Shown: positions 29,050 through 37,631 of the stretch, piece by piece
How positions within the stretch are numbered: the first letter of the stretch is position 1
How the letters are laid out: each line of letters begins with the position of its first letter
Assembly (NCBI GenBank): GCA_025360445.1
Contig: JANYCE010000026.1
Span: forward strand, 1-37,716
DNA: 37,716 nt
Direction of reading: 5' to 3'
Origin: Betaproteobacteria bacterium
Lineage (GTDB): Bacteria; Pseudomonadota; Gammaproteobacteria; Burkholderiales; SG8-41
Notes under the pieces: generated by a model
What the model was told of the DNA's origin: nothing
Seen by the model: the letters and a program-made list of their open reading frames with translations, nothing else
Database searches by the model: none
Translations under genes and position numbers: made by a program

Positions 29050-29859
29050 ATGAATTTTATCAATGGCGTCGCCGGCGAAACGCTCAGCGTGCGTGACCGC
29101 GGCCTGGCTTATGGAGATGGCGTCTTTCGCACTTTCCCGGTCGTCGCCGGCAGGCCCGTGCTGTGGCAACGTCAATACGCCAAGCTCGCACACGACTGCG
29201 ATGCGCTCCAGATCGACTGCCCTTTGCGTGAGGTGCTTGAGCGTGACATTGCATTGCTCGATCCCGCCGGCTGCATAGTCAAGATTGTCGTCACGCGTGG
29301 TAACGGCCCCCGTGGATACGCACCGCCGCCTGGTGCGGTACCGACCCGTGTGATCATTACCGGCCCGCTGCCCGAATTTCCGGCCCGTTTCCCGGACGTT
29401 GGCATACGTGTCCAGGCATGCCGAATACGACTTGCTTCGCAGCCGCGCCTCGCTGGCATCAAACATTTGAACCGGCTCGAAAATGTACTCGCCCGAATGG
29501 AATGGAATGATCCGGCGATAGCCGAAGGGTTGCTATGCGACGCAGCCGACAACATTATCGGCGGCACGATGAGTAACTTGTTCATCGTCGAGGCAGGCCA
29601 GCTCGTGACGCCCGAATTGACTGGTTGCGGCGTGGCTGGCGTGATGCGCGGCCTCGTTATCGATCTTGCAAAGGCACATGGAATCGGCATGGAAATCGGG
29701 GCGGTTAGTCTCGCCAGGCTGCGCGCAGCCGAGGCTGTGTTTGTGGTCAATAGCGTCGTCGGCTTGTGGCCAGTGATTGCGCTCGAGCGCCAGGCCTGGC
29801 AAAAAGGCGCGCTCACGGCGCAGATACAGCATTGGATTGCAGATGCTCAACGTGCTTAA
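29050..29859 (+). CDS. pabC: Aminodeoxychorismate lyase
   Basis: PabC is the PLP enzyme that splits 4-amino-4-deoxychorismate into p-aminobenzoate and pyruvate for folate synthesis. The ORF track begins inside fabF; the true start is ATG 29050 (MNFINGVAGETLSVRDRGLAYGDGVF), giving 269 aa, the family size. The PLP lysine is K138 in AGIKHLNRLENVLAR. GTMSNLFIVEAGQLVTP and GVMRG are typical of class IV aminotransferase-fold enzymes. Its end overlaps mltG by 17 bp. The pabC-mltG-tmk-holB order is conserved in proteobacteria. Confidence 0.95.
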   Translation: MNFINGVAGETLSVRDRGLAYGDGVFRTFPVVAGRPVLWQRQYAKLAHDCDALQIDCPLREVLERDIALLDPAGCIVKIVVTRGNGPRGYAPPPGAVPTRVIITGPLPEFPARFPDVGIRVQACRIRLASQPRLAGIKHLNRLENVLARMEWNDPAIAEGLLCDAADNIIGGTMSNLFIVEAGQLVTPELTGCGVAGVMRGLVIDLAKAHGIGMEIGAVSLARLRAAEAVFVVNSVVGLWPVIALERQAWQKGALTAQIQHWIADAQRA

Positions 29860-30853
29860 ACGCGGGCTAAAAATAATCGCATGGTTTAGCGTCGCGCTGG
29901 CGGCCGCATTTGCCGGGTGGCTGATTGTTTACGGTTGGCTGGCCACCGCGTCATCGGCGCCACAACAATTTAGCCTAAAGCAAGGCAGCAGCCTGCGCAG
30001 CGCTGCGCGCCAGATGAGCGAGGGCGGGGTGATCTCGACGCCATGGCAATTCGAAGCGCTTGGCCGCTTGAGCGGGCACTCGACGCATATTCAGGCAGGC
30101 AACTACGAGGTGCGCGGCGCAGTGAGCGCGTTCCAGCTATTGACGATGATAACTTCAGGCGTGCGCGGTCAGGACAAGCTGACGGTTGTCGAAGGCTGGT
30201 CGTTCAGCCAGTTGCGGGCAGCACTCGACGCGCATCCGGCGCTAAAACACGAAACGAGCGGCGTTGCGGAAACTGAACTCGCTACGCGCCTGGGCATTGC
30301 GCAATCGTCAGTGGAAGGGTGGTTTTTTCCTGATACTTATTACTTTCCGAACGGTGCGACTGACACCGCCTTGCTCCAACGCGCTCACCGCGCGATGCGT
30401 GCGCAACTCGACTCGGTGTGGGCGACGCGCGCCGATGGGCTGCCGCTCGCGAGCCCGTATGAAGCGCTGATCCTCGCTTCGATTGTCGAAAAGGAAACCG
30501 GTCAGCCGGCCGAGCGATCAATGATTGCCTCGGTTTTTATAAACCGTCTCAAGATCGGCATGAGATTGCAGACCGATCCAACCGTCATTTACGGTATGGG
30601 GGTGGAGTTCGACGGTAATCTGCGCAAAAAAGATCTGCTGGCCGACGGGCCGTACAACACTTATGTACGAACGGGTTTGCCACCCACGCCAATCGCATTG
30701 CCGGGCCTGGCATCACTTTCCGCAACCCTTAATCCGGCGGTCGGCAAAATGCTCTATTTTGTCGCGCGCGGCGACGGTTCATCGCAGTTTTCGAATAACC
30801 TCGCGGAGCATGAGCGCGCCGTGACAAAATACCAGCGGCGCGGCGCACAGTAA
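29843..30853 (+). CDS. mltG: Endolytic peptidoglycan transglycosylase MltG
   Basis: MltG cuts nascent glycan strands in the periplasm and is thought to set their length. The start at ATG 29843 ([12 protein letters not shown]) is chosen; the track start at 29777 lies deep in pabC. The 336-aa protein has an N-terminal transmembrane helix (about 8-30), a LysM-like domain (about 44-110) and the YceG catalytic domain. [23 protein letters not shown] and [26 protein letters not shown] contain the catalytic glutamate around 216-218. [12 protein letters not shown] and [15 protein letters not shown] complete it. Confidence 0.95.
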   Translation: MLNVLKRGLKIIAWFSVALAAAFAGWLIVYGWLATASSAPQQFSLKQGSSLRSAARQMSEGGVISTPWQFEALGRLSGHSTHIQAGNYEVRGAVSAFQLLTMITSGVRGQDKLTVVEGWSFSQLRAALDAHPALKHETSGVAETELATRLGIAQSSVEGWFFPDTYYFPNGATDTALLQRAHRAMRAQLDSVWATRADGLPLASPYEALILASIVEKETGQPAERSMIASVFINRLKIGMRLQTDPTVIYGMGVEFDGNLRKKDLLADGPYNTYVRTGLPPTPIALPGLASLSATLNPAVGKMLYFVARGDGSSQFSNNLAEHERAVTKYQRRGAQ

Positions 30854-30858
30854 AAATC

Positions 30859-31476
30859 ATGCACGGAAAATTCATCACTCTCGAAGGCATCGACGGCGCC
30901 GGCAAAACCACACACTTGGCGTGGCTTGCCGCATTCATCAAAGAGCGCGGAATTGAAGCTGTCGTTACGCGTGAGCCCGGCGGGACGGCCATCGGCGAAA
31001 AACTTCGCGCGTTGCTACTCGACAAAAACGAGGCAATGCATCTCGAGACCGAAGCCTTGCTTATGTTTGCAGCGCGCCGTGAGCACCTCGATAAAGTCAT
31101 AACGCCGGCCCTCGCAAGAGGCGACTGGGTGCTATGCGATCGTTTTACCGATGCAACGTTCGCTTATCAGGGCACCGGACGCGGCGTCGACTGGGCGCGA
31201 CTGCGCATCCTCGAGCAGTGGGTGCAGGCAGGTTTGCAGCCTGATCTCACTTTGCTATTCGATGTCGCGCCGGAAATCGGACGCCAGCGCACCGGCAGCA
31301 TCAAAACGCCGGATCGTTTCGAACTGGAACGCGACGATTTCTTCAAGCGAGTCCGGGAAGGTTATTTACGCCGCGCCCGCGAGTCGGCAACTCGCATGCG
31401 CGTGATCGACGCCACCACGCCGGTCGAAACCATTCAACGCGAGCTGCAGAAAATCGTGGAACCACTATGCCGATAG
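30859..31476 (+). CDS. tmk: Thymidylate kinase
   Basis: Tmk phosphorylates dTMP to dTDP. The 205-aa protein has the P-loop [11 protein letters not shown], the DR(Y/F)-type motif [33 protein letters not shown] and [12 protein letters not shown]. Length and motifs are normal. It starts 5 bp after mltG and its end overlaps holB by 10 bp. Confidence 0.97.
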   Translation: MHGKFITLEGIDGAGKTTHLAWLAAFIKERGIEAVVTREPGGTAIGEKLRALLLDKNEAMHLETEALLMFAARREHLDKVITPALARGDWVLCDRFTDATFAYQGTGRGVDWARLRILEQWVQAGLQPDLTLLFDVAPEIGRQRTGSIKTPDRFELERDDFFKRVREGYLRRARESATRMRVIDATTPVETIQRELQKIVEPLCR

Positions 31477-32498
31477 AGGTGTATCCATGGCATCAGGCGC
31501 AGTGGCGAGAACTCCTGCAACGTCGTGAGACGTTGCCGCATGCTTTGTTGTTTCGCGGCCGGGAGGGGATCGGCAAGCTCGATTTTGTGCGCAAGCTCGC
31601 GCAATCACTTGCCTGCACGACCCCGGTTGAAAACGCTGCGTGTGGCGGGTGCCAGAGCTGCCGGTGGTTTGCGGCGGCGGCCCATCCTGATTATCGCGAA
31701 TTGTTGCCGGAAGTGATGCGACCATCGGGATCGGAGGAAGCGGCAGCCCAGGGTCGTACTAAGCCCAGGGAAGAAATCGTCGTAAATGAAGTGCGGAGCT
31801 TAGAAAGCTTTGTTCATTTAACGGCGCATCAGACCGGCGCCAAAACTATCGTGCTGTATCCGGCAGAAACTCTGAATGTCAACGCAGCCAATGCGTTATT
31901 AAAAAGTCTCGAGGAACCGCCGCCGAACACGCGCTTCATGCTGATTTCCCACCGGCCCAGTTACCTGCCCGCGACCATCATCAGCCGCTGCCAGCAAATC
32001 GTGCTGCCGACGCCGCCGGTCGCGGTGGCCGAGCAATGGCTGCGTGACCAGGGGGTCGCCGAACCTGCGCTAAGTCTCGCGCAAACAGGCAATGCGCCGC
32101 TGGCCGCGCAAGCGCTCGATGACGGAGCCTTTTGGCAGCAGCGCAAAACGTTATTCGGAGGCCTGGCCGCGCCGACTGTCGACGCGTTCATGTTGGCCGA
32201 ACACGTGCGTGAATTTCCAATACCCCGGTTGTTAGGCTGGCTGCAGCGCTGGAGCTATGACTTGCTGAGCGTTAAATCGATAGGCCTGATTCGCTACAAT
32301 CACGATTACTCAAAAGCGCTTGCCCAGATAGCCAGTGGCTTGCGCGCCGTCGATATTGCCCGCTTTCACCGCACATTGGTTCGTCAGCAACGCAGCGTTC
32401 ACCATCCGCTGAACGCACGTCTTTATATCGAACAATTATTATTTTCGTATACCGCACTTTTACGCGGCGAAGACCTGACCGCCAGCTATGCTCGTTGA
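31467..32498 (+). CDS. holB: DNA polymerase III subunit delta'
   Basis: Delta' is the stator subunit of the clamp loader that opens the beta clamp. The 343-aa AAA+ protein has [12 protein letters not shown] and [24 protein letters not shown], a degenerate Walker A in which the Thr/Ser after GK is replaced, fitting a subunit that does not hydrolyse ATP. A zinc-binding cluster follows (CGGCQSC with an upstream Cys), then [25 protein letters not shown] and the SRC motif in [11 protein letters not shown]. The start overlaps tmk and the end overlaps tatD by 11 bp. The small PilZ-domain gene often found between holB and tatD in this class is absent. Confidence 0.95.
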   Translation: MPIEVYPWHQAQWRELLQRRETLPHALLFRGREGIGKLDFVRKLAQSLACTTPVENAACGGCQSCRWFAAAAHPDYRELLPEVMRPSGSEEAAAQGRTKPREEIVVNEVRSLESFVHLTAHQTGAKTIVLYPAETLNVNAANALLKSLEEPPPNTRFMLISHRPSYLPATIISRCQQIVLPTPPVAVAEQWLRDQGVAEPALSLAQTGNAPLAAQALDDGAFWQQRKTLFGGLAAPTVDAFMLAEHVREFPIPRLLGWLQRWSYDLLSVKSIGLIRYNHDYSKALAQIASGLRAVDIARFHRTLVRQQRSVHHPLNARLYIEQLLFSYTALLRGEDLTASYAR

Positions 32499-33258
32499 TT
32501 CGCATTGCCATCTTGATTTTCCGGAGGTCGCCGAACAACTTGATTCCGTGTTCGCGCTAATGCGGGAAAACAAGGTCGAACATGCGCTGTGTGTGTCTGT
32601 AACGCTCGAAGATTTTCCGCGCGTGCGCCAACTCGCCGAGACCTATGCGCATGTCCACGGTTCGGTGGGCGTTCATCCGGACTACGAAGCGGTCGATGTG
32701 GTATCGGTGCCGGAACTTCTCGCGCTTGCCGACAATCCCAGAATAATCGCCATCGGTGAAACGGGGCTCGACTATTTTCGGTTGAAGGGCGATCTGGAAT
32801 GGCAGCGCGAGCGTTTTCGCACGCACATTCGGGCCGCGCGCGAGTGCGGAAAACCGCTGATCGTTCACACCCGCGCGGCAGCCGAAGACACTTTGCGGAT
32901 CATGCGCGAGGAGCGAGCGGAGCTGGCCGGAGGGGTTATGCATTGCTTCACCGAGTCAGCGGACGTTGCAAAGGCGGCGATGGATTTGGGGTTTTATATA
33001 TCGTTTTCGGGGATAGTCACGTTTAAGAACGCAAAAGGCATCAAGGCTGTTGCAACCGAGGTTCCGATGGAAAGCATGCTGGTTGAGACGGATTCGCCGT
33101 ATTTGGCGCCGGTCCCATATCGGGGACGCACCAATCAACCTGGCTATGTTAAGCACGTAGCTGAGGAAATAGGGCGCTTGAAAGGGTTGCCGTTTGAACA
33201 GGTGTGCGCTGTTACAACAACAAATTTCTTCAATCTATTCAAATCAATAAATAGTTAA
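32488..33258 (+). CDS. tatD: TatD-family metal-dependent deoxyribonuclease
   Basis: The 256-aa TIM-barrel hydrolase belongs to the TatD/YcfH group, Mg-dependent 3'-5' exonucleases. Metal ligands are visible as H6 and H8 in DSHCHLDF, Glu in AIGETGLDYF, His in IVHTRAA, His in MHCFTES and Asp in VETDSPYLAP. YRGRTNQPGYVKHVAEEIG is the family tail. Because it follows holB, the nearest E. coli relative is YcfH, although tatD is the generic symbol. It overlaps holB by 11 bp and is followed 4 bp later by the ankyrin gene. Confidence 0.93.
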   Translation: MLVDSHCHLDFPEVAEQLDSVFALMRENKVEHALCVSVTLEDFPRVRQLAETYAHVHGSVGVHPDYEAVDVVSVPELLALADNPRIIAIGETGLDYFRLKGDLEWQRERFRTHIRAARECGKPLIVHTRAAAEDTLRIMREERAELAGGVMHCFTESADVAKAAMDLGFYISFSGIVTFKNAKGIKAVATEVPMESMLVETDSPYLAPVPYRGRTNQPGYVKHVAEEIGRLKGLPFEQVCAVTTTNFFNLFKSINS

Positions 33259-33262
33259 TCTC

Positions 33263-33898
33263 ATGTTAACTACCAAGATTATCAGCGTGCTGACACTGGT
33301 GTTGGCAAGCCAATTCGCAGCCGCCGCCAGTAGTTTTGAACAGATGATGGACGCCGTAAAAACGGACAATGTCGAGGTGGTGAGTTCTCTGCTTAAGCGA
33401 GGCTTCGATCCAAATACGAGCGACCGTGAGGGCAATACGCTGCTCATGATGGCTGCTAAAGAAGGCAGCAATGGGGTCGTCAGGCAGCTTTTGGCAGCGC
33501 AGGCCAAGGTTCAGCCTGCCAATGAGTTCGGGGAGACGGCGCTCATGATGGCCGCGATTGGCGGGCATGTCGATGTCGCTCGCAGCTTACTCGAGCGCGG
33601 CGCGGTATTAAATCGACCGGGCTGGTCTCCACTCATGTATGCCGCCGTGATGGGGCATGTGAACATGGCGCGTCTTTTGATTGCTTATGGCGCACAAGTT
33701 AACGGTCCTGCTGACAACGGTGTCACTTCTCTGATGCTGGCCGCGCGCGAGGGTCACACTCAGATGGTCAGTTTTCTTTTAGCTAATGGCGCCGACCCAA
33801 ATCTTAAGTCAGACGCCGGAGCGACCGCGGCCGGCATAGCCCGTGAGAAAAATCATTCAGGTGTTGTCGAGATATTGGCCAAAGGCGCGAAAGAATAA
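33263..33898 (+). CDS. Exported ankyrin-repeat protein
   Basis: A 211-aa protein with a Sec signal peptide (about residues 1-21, ISVLTLVLASQFAAA) and about five ankyrin repeats covering the rest. Recognisable units are DREGNTLLMMAAKEGSNGVV, FGETALMMAAIGGHVDVARSLL, GWSPLMYAAVMGHVNMARLL and GVTSLMLAAREGHTQMVSFLLANGADPN. A periplasmic protein-binding role is inferred; no enzymatic part is present. It is the last gene of the tatD operon and the last rightward gene before the dif site, whose left edge is 40 bp downstream. Confidence 0.9.
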   Translation: MLTTKIISVLTLVLASQFAAAASSFEQMMDAVKTDNVEVVSSLLKRGFDPNTSDREGNTLLMMAAKEGSNGVVRQLLAAQAKVQPANEFGETALMMAAIGGHVDVARSLLERGAVLNRPGWSPLMYAAVMGHVNMARLLIAYGAQVNGPADNGVTSLMLAAREGHTQMVSFLLANGADPNLKSDAGATAAGIAREKNHSGVVEILAKGAKE

Positions 33899-33938
33899 AA
33901 GCGCAGGCGGCATCGCCGGAATATTTCCTCAATATACC

Positions 33939-33966
33939 ACTTCGTATAATGTATATTATGTAAAAT
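33939..33966 (+). other. dif: dif-like chromosome dimer resolution site (XerCD)
   Basis: The 28 bp divide into a XerC arm ACTTCGTATAA, a central hexamer TGTATA and a XerD arm TTATGTAAAAT. Compared by eye with the E. coli dif sequence as I remember it, 23 of 28 positions agree. The centre is identical and only one mismatch falls in the XerD arm; the divergent positions are in the outer XerC arm. It lies in the 268-bp gap between the ankyrin gene and the alpha/beta hydrolase gene, exactly where gene orientation changes from mostly rightward to wholly leftward. XerC and XerD would resolve chromosome dimers here at division under FtsK control. Confidence 0.88.
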
Positions 33967-34020
33967 TTAATGCGTAAAGCCAGCAAAGCTTATGGACCGT
34001 TTCATAACACGATATCCGCA

Positions 34021-34090
34021 GCGCCATAGTGCGGGCGCCCCGCCTTTTTATTTTGAAATACTTACCGGCGAGGCGCCTGCGCTATGGGCG
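34021..34090. repeat. Imperfect inverted repeat beside dif
   Basis: A 19-bp arm (34021-34039, GCGCCATAGTGCGGGCGCC) is complementary at 14 of 19 positions to 34072-34090, with a 32-bp AT-richer centre. It lies 55 bp to the XerD side of dif in otherwise empty sequence. There is no T-tract after either arm, so it is not an ordinary terminator. Its function is unknown. Confidence 0.45.
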
Positions 34091-34166
34091 GCCACCCAAC
34101 GCGACAATTTAGAAACCATCGATTTGACGCGTCACACCGGCACATCGCTGCAACGATGAGAGAGCG

Positions 34167-35327
34167 CTAGACGTTCGCGGTTATCCAATCCGCAATGTAA
34201 TCGACGCCGACTTGGCGGTTATCGGCCTGAGCGTGATAGGTGCCGCCATCCTCAGGCGTCAGTATCTTCAACGTTTTGCGTTTGGAACCCACCGCAGCAT
34301 AAAGTTTATGTGCGGAGTCCACCGGCACGACTCTGTCCTCGGATCCATGCACTATCAGAAATGGGCGGTCGATCTGTCCCGCGACCTCAGCCAGCGAAAA
34401 CTTCCGCGCTTTTTCGATCGCCGCATCGCCGTCATCAATGTGCCCCATGATCCAGCGAAAATGAAACGCCGACTGTGCGGTGTTCTTCGGATCGATTTCA
34501 AGTTTGCGTTTAATTTCGCGCTGCCATCCGGCGAGATCCCAATGCAGCGCAGCAAACGCGACACCGGCCGCATAGCGTTTTTCGAATGCAGCGACACGTG
34601 AAGAGTAATACCCGCCGAAGCTGTAACCCATGACCGTCACTTTTTTCGCGTCGACGTCGGGTCGACGCGAAACGTAATCGTAAGCCGCGCTGCCTGCTAC
34701 TTCGTAGTCATGGCGAGCATAAAGACCGCGCAAACGCAGAGATTCCCCTTGTCCGGGTCCATCAATGGCAAGCGTATGCCAGCCGCGCGCCGCAAATTCG
34801 AGTCCGTTGAACAGAATGCTCATTTCTTTGCAGTTGTCCATGCCATCGAATACAACGACCGTGGGTGCGGGCCCGGTTACACCGGGTGCTTTCAAAAATA
34901 TCGCGGGCAACGTCGTGTTCTCATACGGGACTTCAACGAATTCCATGTTCGGATAACGGCGTTCGAGTCCCGCGCGCTGGCACTCCAGCGACTTGCGGCC
35001 AACCTCGAGCTTGGCCGGTCCCGGATATATGAAGCGTTCACCAGTAAAGTAATACATGCCGGCACGCAGATAATAATTTCCGGCGGTATGCTGGCGCCCT
35101 TCTGCTGCTGCTTTTGCGGCGACTGATTCGAGCCGCTGCGCCATTGCGCACCATTCCTCCTGCCACGCATCGGGTTCAGTTTGCCGCGTCTTCAGGCGCT
35201 CGCACACCTCGTCAATTTCACCCAATGCGACCGCCCCGTAGGGCGCCATGCCTTTGGTCACCAGCGCGGCATTCGACCACGTCATGTTGCCGGGAAACTG
35301 TTCAATCCATGTACTACTCGCTGCCAT
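34167..35327 (-). CDS. Alpha/beta hydrolase (FrsA / dihydropseudooxynicotine-hydrolase-like)
   Basis: The 386-aa protein has a helical N-terminal region of about 135 residues followed by an alpha/beta hydrolase core. GYSFGGYYSS holds the nucleophile S236, D331 lies in VHGSEDRVVP and H365 in GGTYHAQAD. DGPGQGESLRLRG is also characteristic. The long N-terminal part and motif spacing resemble enzymes that cut C-C bonds, such as 2,6-dihydropseudooxynicotine hydrolase. The substrate is not known here. A ribosome site AGGACAGG precedes the ATG. It is the first gene right of dif, transcribed leftward, 33 bp downstream of the TctC-like gene, so the two may share a transcript. Confidence 0.8.
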   Translation of the reverse strand: MAASSTWIEQFPGNMTWSNAALVTKGMAPYGAVALGEIDEVCERLKTRQTEPDAWQEEWCAMAQRLESVAAKAAAEGRQHTAGNYYLRAGMYYFTGERFIYPGPAKLEVGRKSLECQRAGLERRYPNMEFVEVPYENTTLPAIFLKAPGVTGPAPTVVVFDGMDNCKEMSILFNGLEFAARGWHTLAIDGPGQGESLRLRGLYARHDYEVAGSAAYDYVSRRPDVDAKKVTVMGYSFGGYYSSRVAAFEKRYAAGVAFAALHWDLAGWQREIKRKLEIDPKNTAQSAFHFRWIMGHIDDGDAAIEKARKFSLAEVAGQIDRPFLIVHGSEDRVVPVDSAHKLYAAVGSKRKTLKILTPEDGGTYHAQADNRQVGVDYIADWITANV

Positions 35328-35360
35328 TACCCTGTCCTTGTCGTAAGCGAAAATGTTGCC

Positions 35361-36332
35361 TCACTCAATCGTGATCCCGACTTCCTTGATGACCCTGGAC
35401 CACGTCGCGATTTCTTTCTTAATGAATGCGCCGAACTCTTCTGGCGAACTACCGACCGGGTCGGCGCCCAGCGCAAGAATGCGTTCTTTGACCTCCGGAA
35501 TTCCCAGCGCCTTGTTGATGGCCTGGTGCAGGCGCGAGACGACCGCGGGTGGTGTGCCCGCCGGTGCCATAACGCCATTCCACTCAATTGCCTCATAGCC
35601 GGCAACACCGGTCTCGGCAATGCTCGGAATATCCGGCAGCGCGGCATTTCGTTTCGGACTGGTCACCCCAAGTGGAATCAACCGGCCGCTTTGAAAGTGC
35701 TGGATCGACGACGGTATGGTCGCCATCAAGATCGCAGTTTCACCACTGACGATAGAGATGACCGCAGGCCCGCCGCCTTTATATGGAATGTGGACCATCT
35801 TGATGCCGGTCATGTAACTAAAGCGCTCGGTGGCGAGGTGGTTGGCGCTGACGTTTCCTGCGGAGCCGTAATTGAGGCTGCCGGGTTTGCTTTTCGCAAG
35901 CGCGATTAACTGCTTCACCGAGCGCGCCGGCACGGAAGGATGCACGGTGAGCACCAGCGTCACGATGGACACAAGGCTGACCGGCAGCAAATCTTTTTCG
36001 CTGTCGAAAGGCATTTTCTTGAACAGGCTCGGATTGGCGCCGAACGAGATATTCGCAACACCAAGCGTATAACCGTCGGGCGGTGATTTGGCGGCGACAT
36101 CGAGACCGATCGTGGAAGAGCCACCGGGCCGGTTTTCAACAACCACTTGCTGGCCGAGCGATTCAGACATACGCGGGGCGACGATACGCATGACAACGTC
36201 CGTCGAGCCGCCGGGTGCGTACGGCACGATGACGCGTATCGGCTTGACCGGATAGGTCTGCGCCGCGACCGGCCCTGCAACAGTAAACGATGCGGACACG
36301 AGACACGCGAGTACCTTACGCTGTGAGATCAT
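35361..36332 (-). CDS. Tripartite tricarboxylate transporter-type (Bug/TctC) substrate-binding protein
   Basis: Bug proteins are periplasmic ligand-binding proteins, extremely numerous in Burkholderiales. The 323-aa product has a signal peptide (residues 1-24, ending PVAAQ). The family pattern follows: YPVKPIRVIVPYAPGGSTDVVMRIVAP, VVENRPGGSSTIG, VAKSPPDGYTLG-type segment, YGSAGNVSANHLATE, HIPYKGGGPAV and WNGVMAPAGTPPAVVSRLHQAIN. The ligand cannot be deduced. No TctA/TctB membrane genes are nearby, so it is an orphan binding protein. It lies 24 bp downstream of the stop-proximal side of the leftward dehydrogenase gene, and co-transcription is likely. Confidence 0.92.
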   Translation of the reverse strand: MISQRKVLACLVSASFTVAGPVAAQTYPVKPIRVIVPYAPGGSTDVVMRIVAPRMSESLGQQVVVENRPGGSSTIGLDVAAKSPPDGYTLGVANISFGANPSLFKKMPFDSEKDLLPVSLVSIVTLVLTVHPSVPARSVKQLIALAKSKPGSLNYGSAGNVSANHLATERFSYMTGIKMVHIPYKGGGPAVISIVSGETAILMATIPSSIQHFQSGRLIPLGVTSPKRNAALPDIPSIAETGVAGYEAIEWNGVMAPAGTPPAVVSRLHQAINKALGIPEVKERILALGADPVGSSPEEFGAFIKKEIATWSRVIKEVGITIE

Positions 36333-36356
36333 CCGGTTTTTCCCCTGTGGTACTAA

Positions 36357-37556
36357 CTAGTTAAAAGCCGATATGCCGGTTTGGGCCCGGCCAAGCACGA
36401 GCGCGTGAATGTCGCTCGTGCCTTCGAGCGTGTTGACCGTTTCCAGATTCATCACATGACGGATGACGTGAAACTCATCCGAGATGCCGTTGCCGCCATG
36501 CATGTCCCGCGCAACCCGCGCGATGTCGAGCGCCTTGCCGGTTGAATTGCGTTTCATCAGAGACACCATTTCAGGCGTTGCCCTGCCCTGTTCGCGCAGT
36601 CGGCTCACATGCAGGCACGCGAGCAGGCCGATCGCAATTTCGCTTTGCATGTCGGCCAGCTTTTTTTGAATCAGCTGATTCGCCGCCAGCGGACGTCCGA
36701 ACTGCTTGCGGTCGAGCGAGTACTGGCGCGCCGCATGCCAGCAGAACTCCGCCGCGCCGAGCGCCCCCCAGCAAATACTGAAGCGCGCGTTATTAAGACA
36801 ACCGAACGGACCTTTGAGTCCCGTCACATTGGGCAGCAGGTTTTCTTCCGGCACAAATACCTGGTCCATCGCGATCTCGCCGGTCGGCGATGCGCGCACC
36901 GAAAACTTTCCTTCGATTTTTCGCGTCGTCAAACCTTGCATGCCGCGCTCGAGTATGAAGCCGCGGATGACGCCGCCGTCATCTTTCGCCCACACCACCA
37001 TGATGTCTGCTATCGGCGCGTGCGTGATCCAGAGTTTGGTACCGGTCAACGTATAACCGCCGTCGACCTTGCGCGCGCGCGACGTCATGCTGCCGGGATC
37101 GGAACCGTGATCGGGCTCAGTCAAACCGAAGCAACCGAGCAATTCGCCCGTCGCCATCTTCGGCAAATATTTTTCGCGCTGGGCTTCGCTGCCGTAAGCG
37201 TATATCGGCGTCATCGCGAGCCCGCTTTGTACCGAGCACGCCGACCGGTAGGCGGTATCGACGCGCTCGAGTTCACGCATGATAAGCCCGTAGGCGACAT
37301 ATCCGATGCCTGAACAGCCATAGCCTTCGAGCGTCGAACCGAGAAATCCAAGCGCCCCCATCTCGCGCATGATCTCGACGTCGAAGGTTTCATTGCGGTT
37401 CGCCATCACGATGCGAGGCATCAGCTTGTCCTGCGCATAAGCGCGCGCGGTGTCGCGAATCATGCGCTCTTCGTCGGTCAGTTCCTGCTCGATCAACAGC
37501 GGATCCTGCCAATCGAAGCGGCCGCCAGTCAGCGTTACGGAGGAAGTCTCTGCCAT
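36357..37556 (-). CDS. gcdH: Acyl-CoA dehydrogenase, glutaryl-CoA dehydrogenase-like
   Basis: A 399-aa FAD enzyme that closely resembles glutaryl-CoA dehydrogenase, which oxidises and decarboxylates glutaryl-CoA to crotonyl-CoA in lysine and aromatic degradation. Shared segments include [82 protein letters not shown] and [22 protein letters not shown]. The catalytic base is E378 in [18 protein letters not shown]. The residue before it, Leu377, is Tyr in human and typical decarboxylating enzymes (TYEGT). The Glu, Arg and Ser positions of the ELERVD-x-x-YRS element are kept. It may be a GcdH variant or a related dehydrogenase. A terminator lies upstream, so it starts its own unit. Confidence 0.85.
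   Translation of the reverse strand: MAETSSVTLTGGRFDWQDPLLIEQELTDEERMIRDTARAYAQDKLMPRIVMANRNETFDVEIMREMGALGFLGSTLEGYGCSGIGYVAYGLIMRELERVDTAYRSACSVQSGLAMTPIYAYGSEAQREKYLPKMATGELLGCFGLTEPDHGSDPGSMTSRARKVDGGYTLTGTKLWITHAPIADIMVVWAKDDGGVIRGFILERGMQGLTTRKIEGKFSVRASPTGEIAMDQVFVPEENLLPNVTGLKGPFGCLNNARFSICWGALGAAEFCWHAARQYSLDRKQFGRPLAANQLIQKKLADMQSEIAIGLLACLHVSRLREQGRATPEMVSLMKRNSTGKALDIARVARDMHGGNGISDEFHVIRHVMNLETVNTLEGTSDIHALVLGRAQTGISAFN
36581..36588 (-). other. KOPS-like octamer on minus strand (CCCTGCCC on +)
   Basis: Reads GGGCAGGG on the minus strand. It lies right of dif and therefore also points toward it. Within gcdH. Confidence 0.4.
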
Positions 37557-37576
37557 GATGGGTGGTCCAATCCGGA

Positions 37577-37612
37577 AAATAAAAAGGCCGGCAGCGATTG
37601 CGCCACCGGCCT
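37577..37612 (-). terminator. Rho-independent terminator of the thiolase gene
   Basis: On the minus strand, stem AGGCCGG / CCGGCCT with a 14-base loop is followed by TTTTATTTT. It starts about 20 bp after the thiolase stop and ends about 20 bp before the dehydrogenase start, so it separates the two transcription units. Confidence 0.85.
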
Positions 37613-37631
37613 GCGATAGATCGTCAGCCGA

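Noticed and set aside
33992-34159. 55-codon + strand ORF beside dif
   Set aside because: No ribosome site, no recognisable domain, and it spans the inverted repeat; probably chance.
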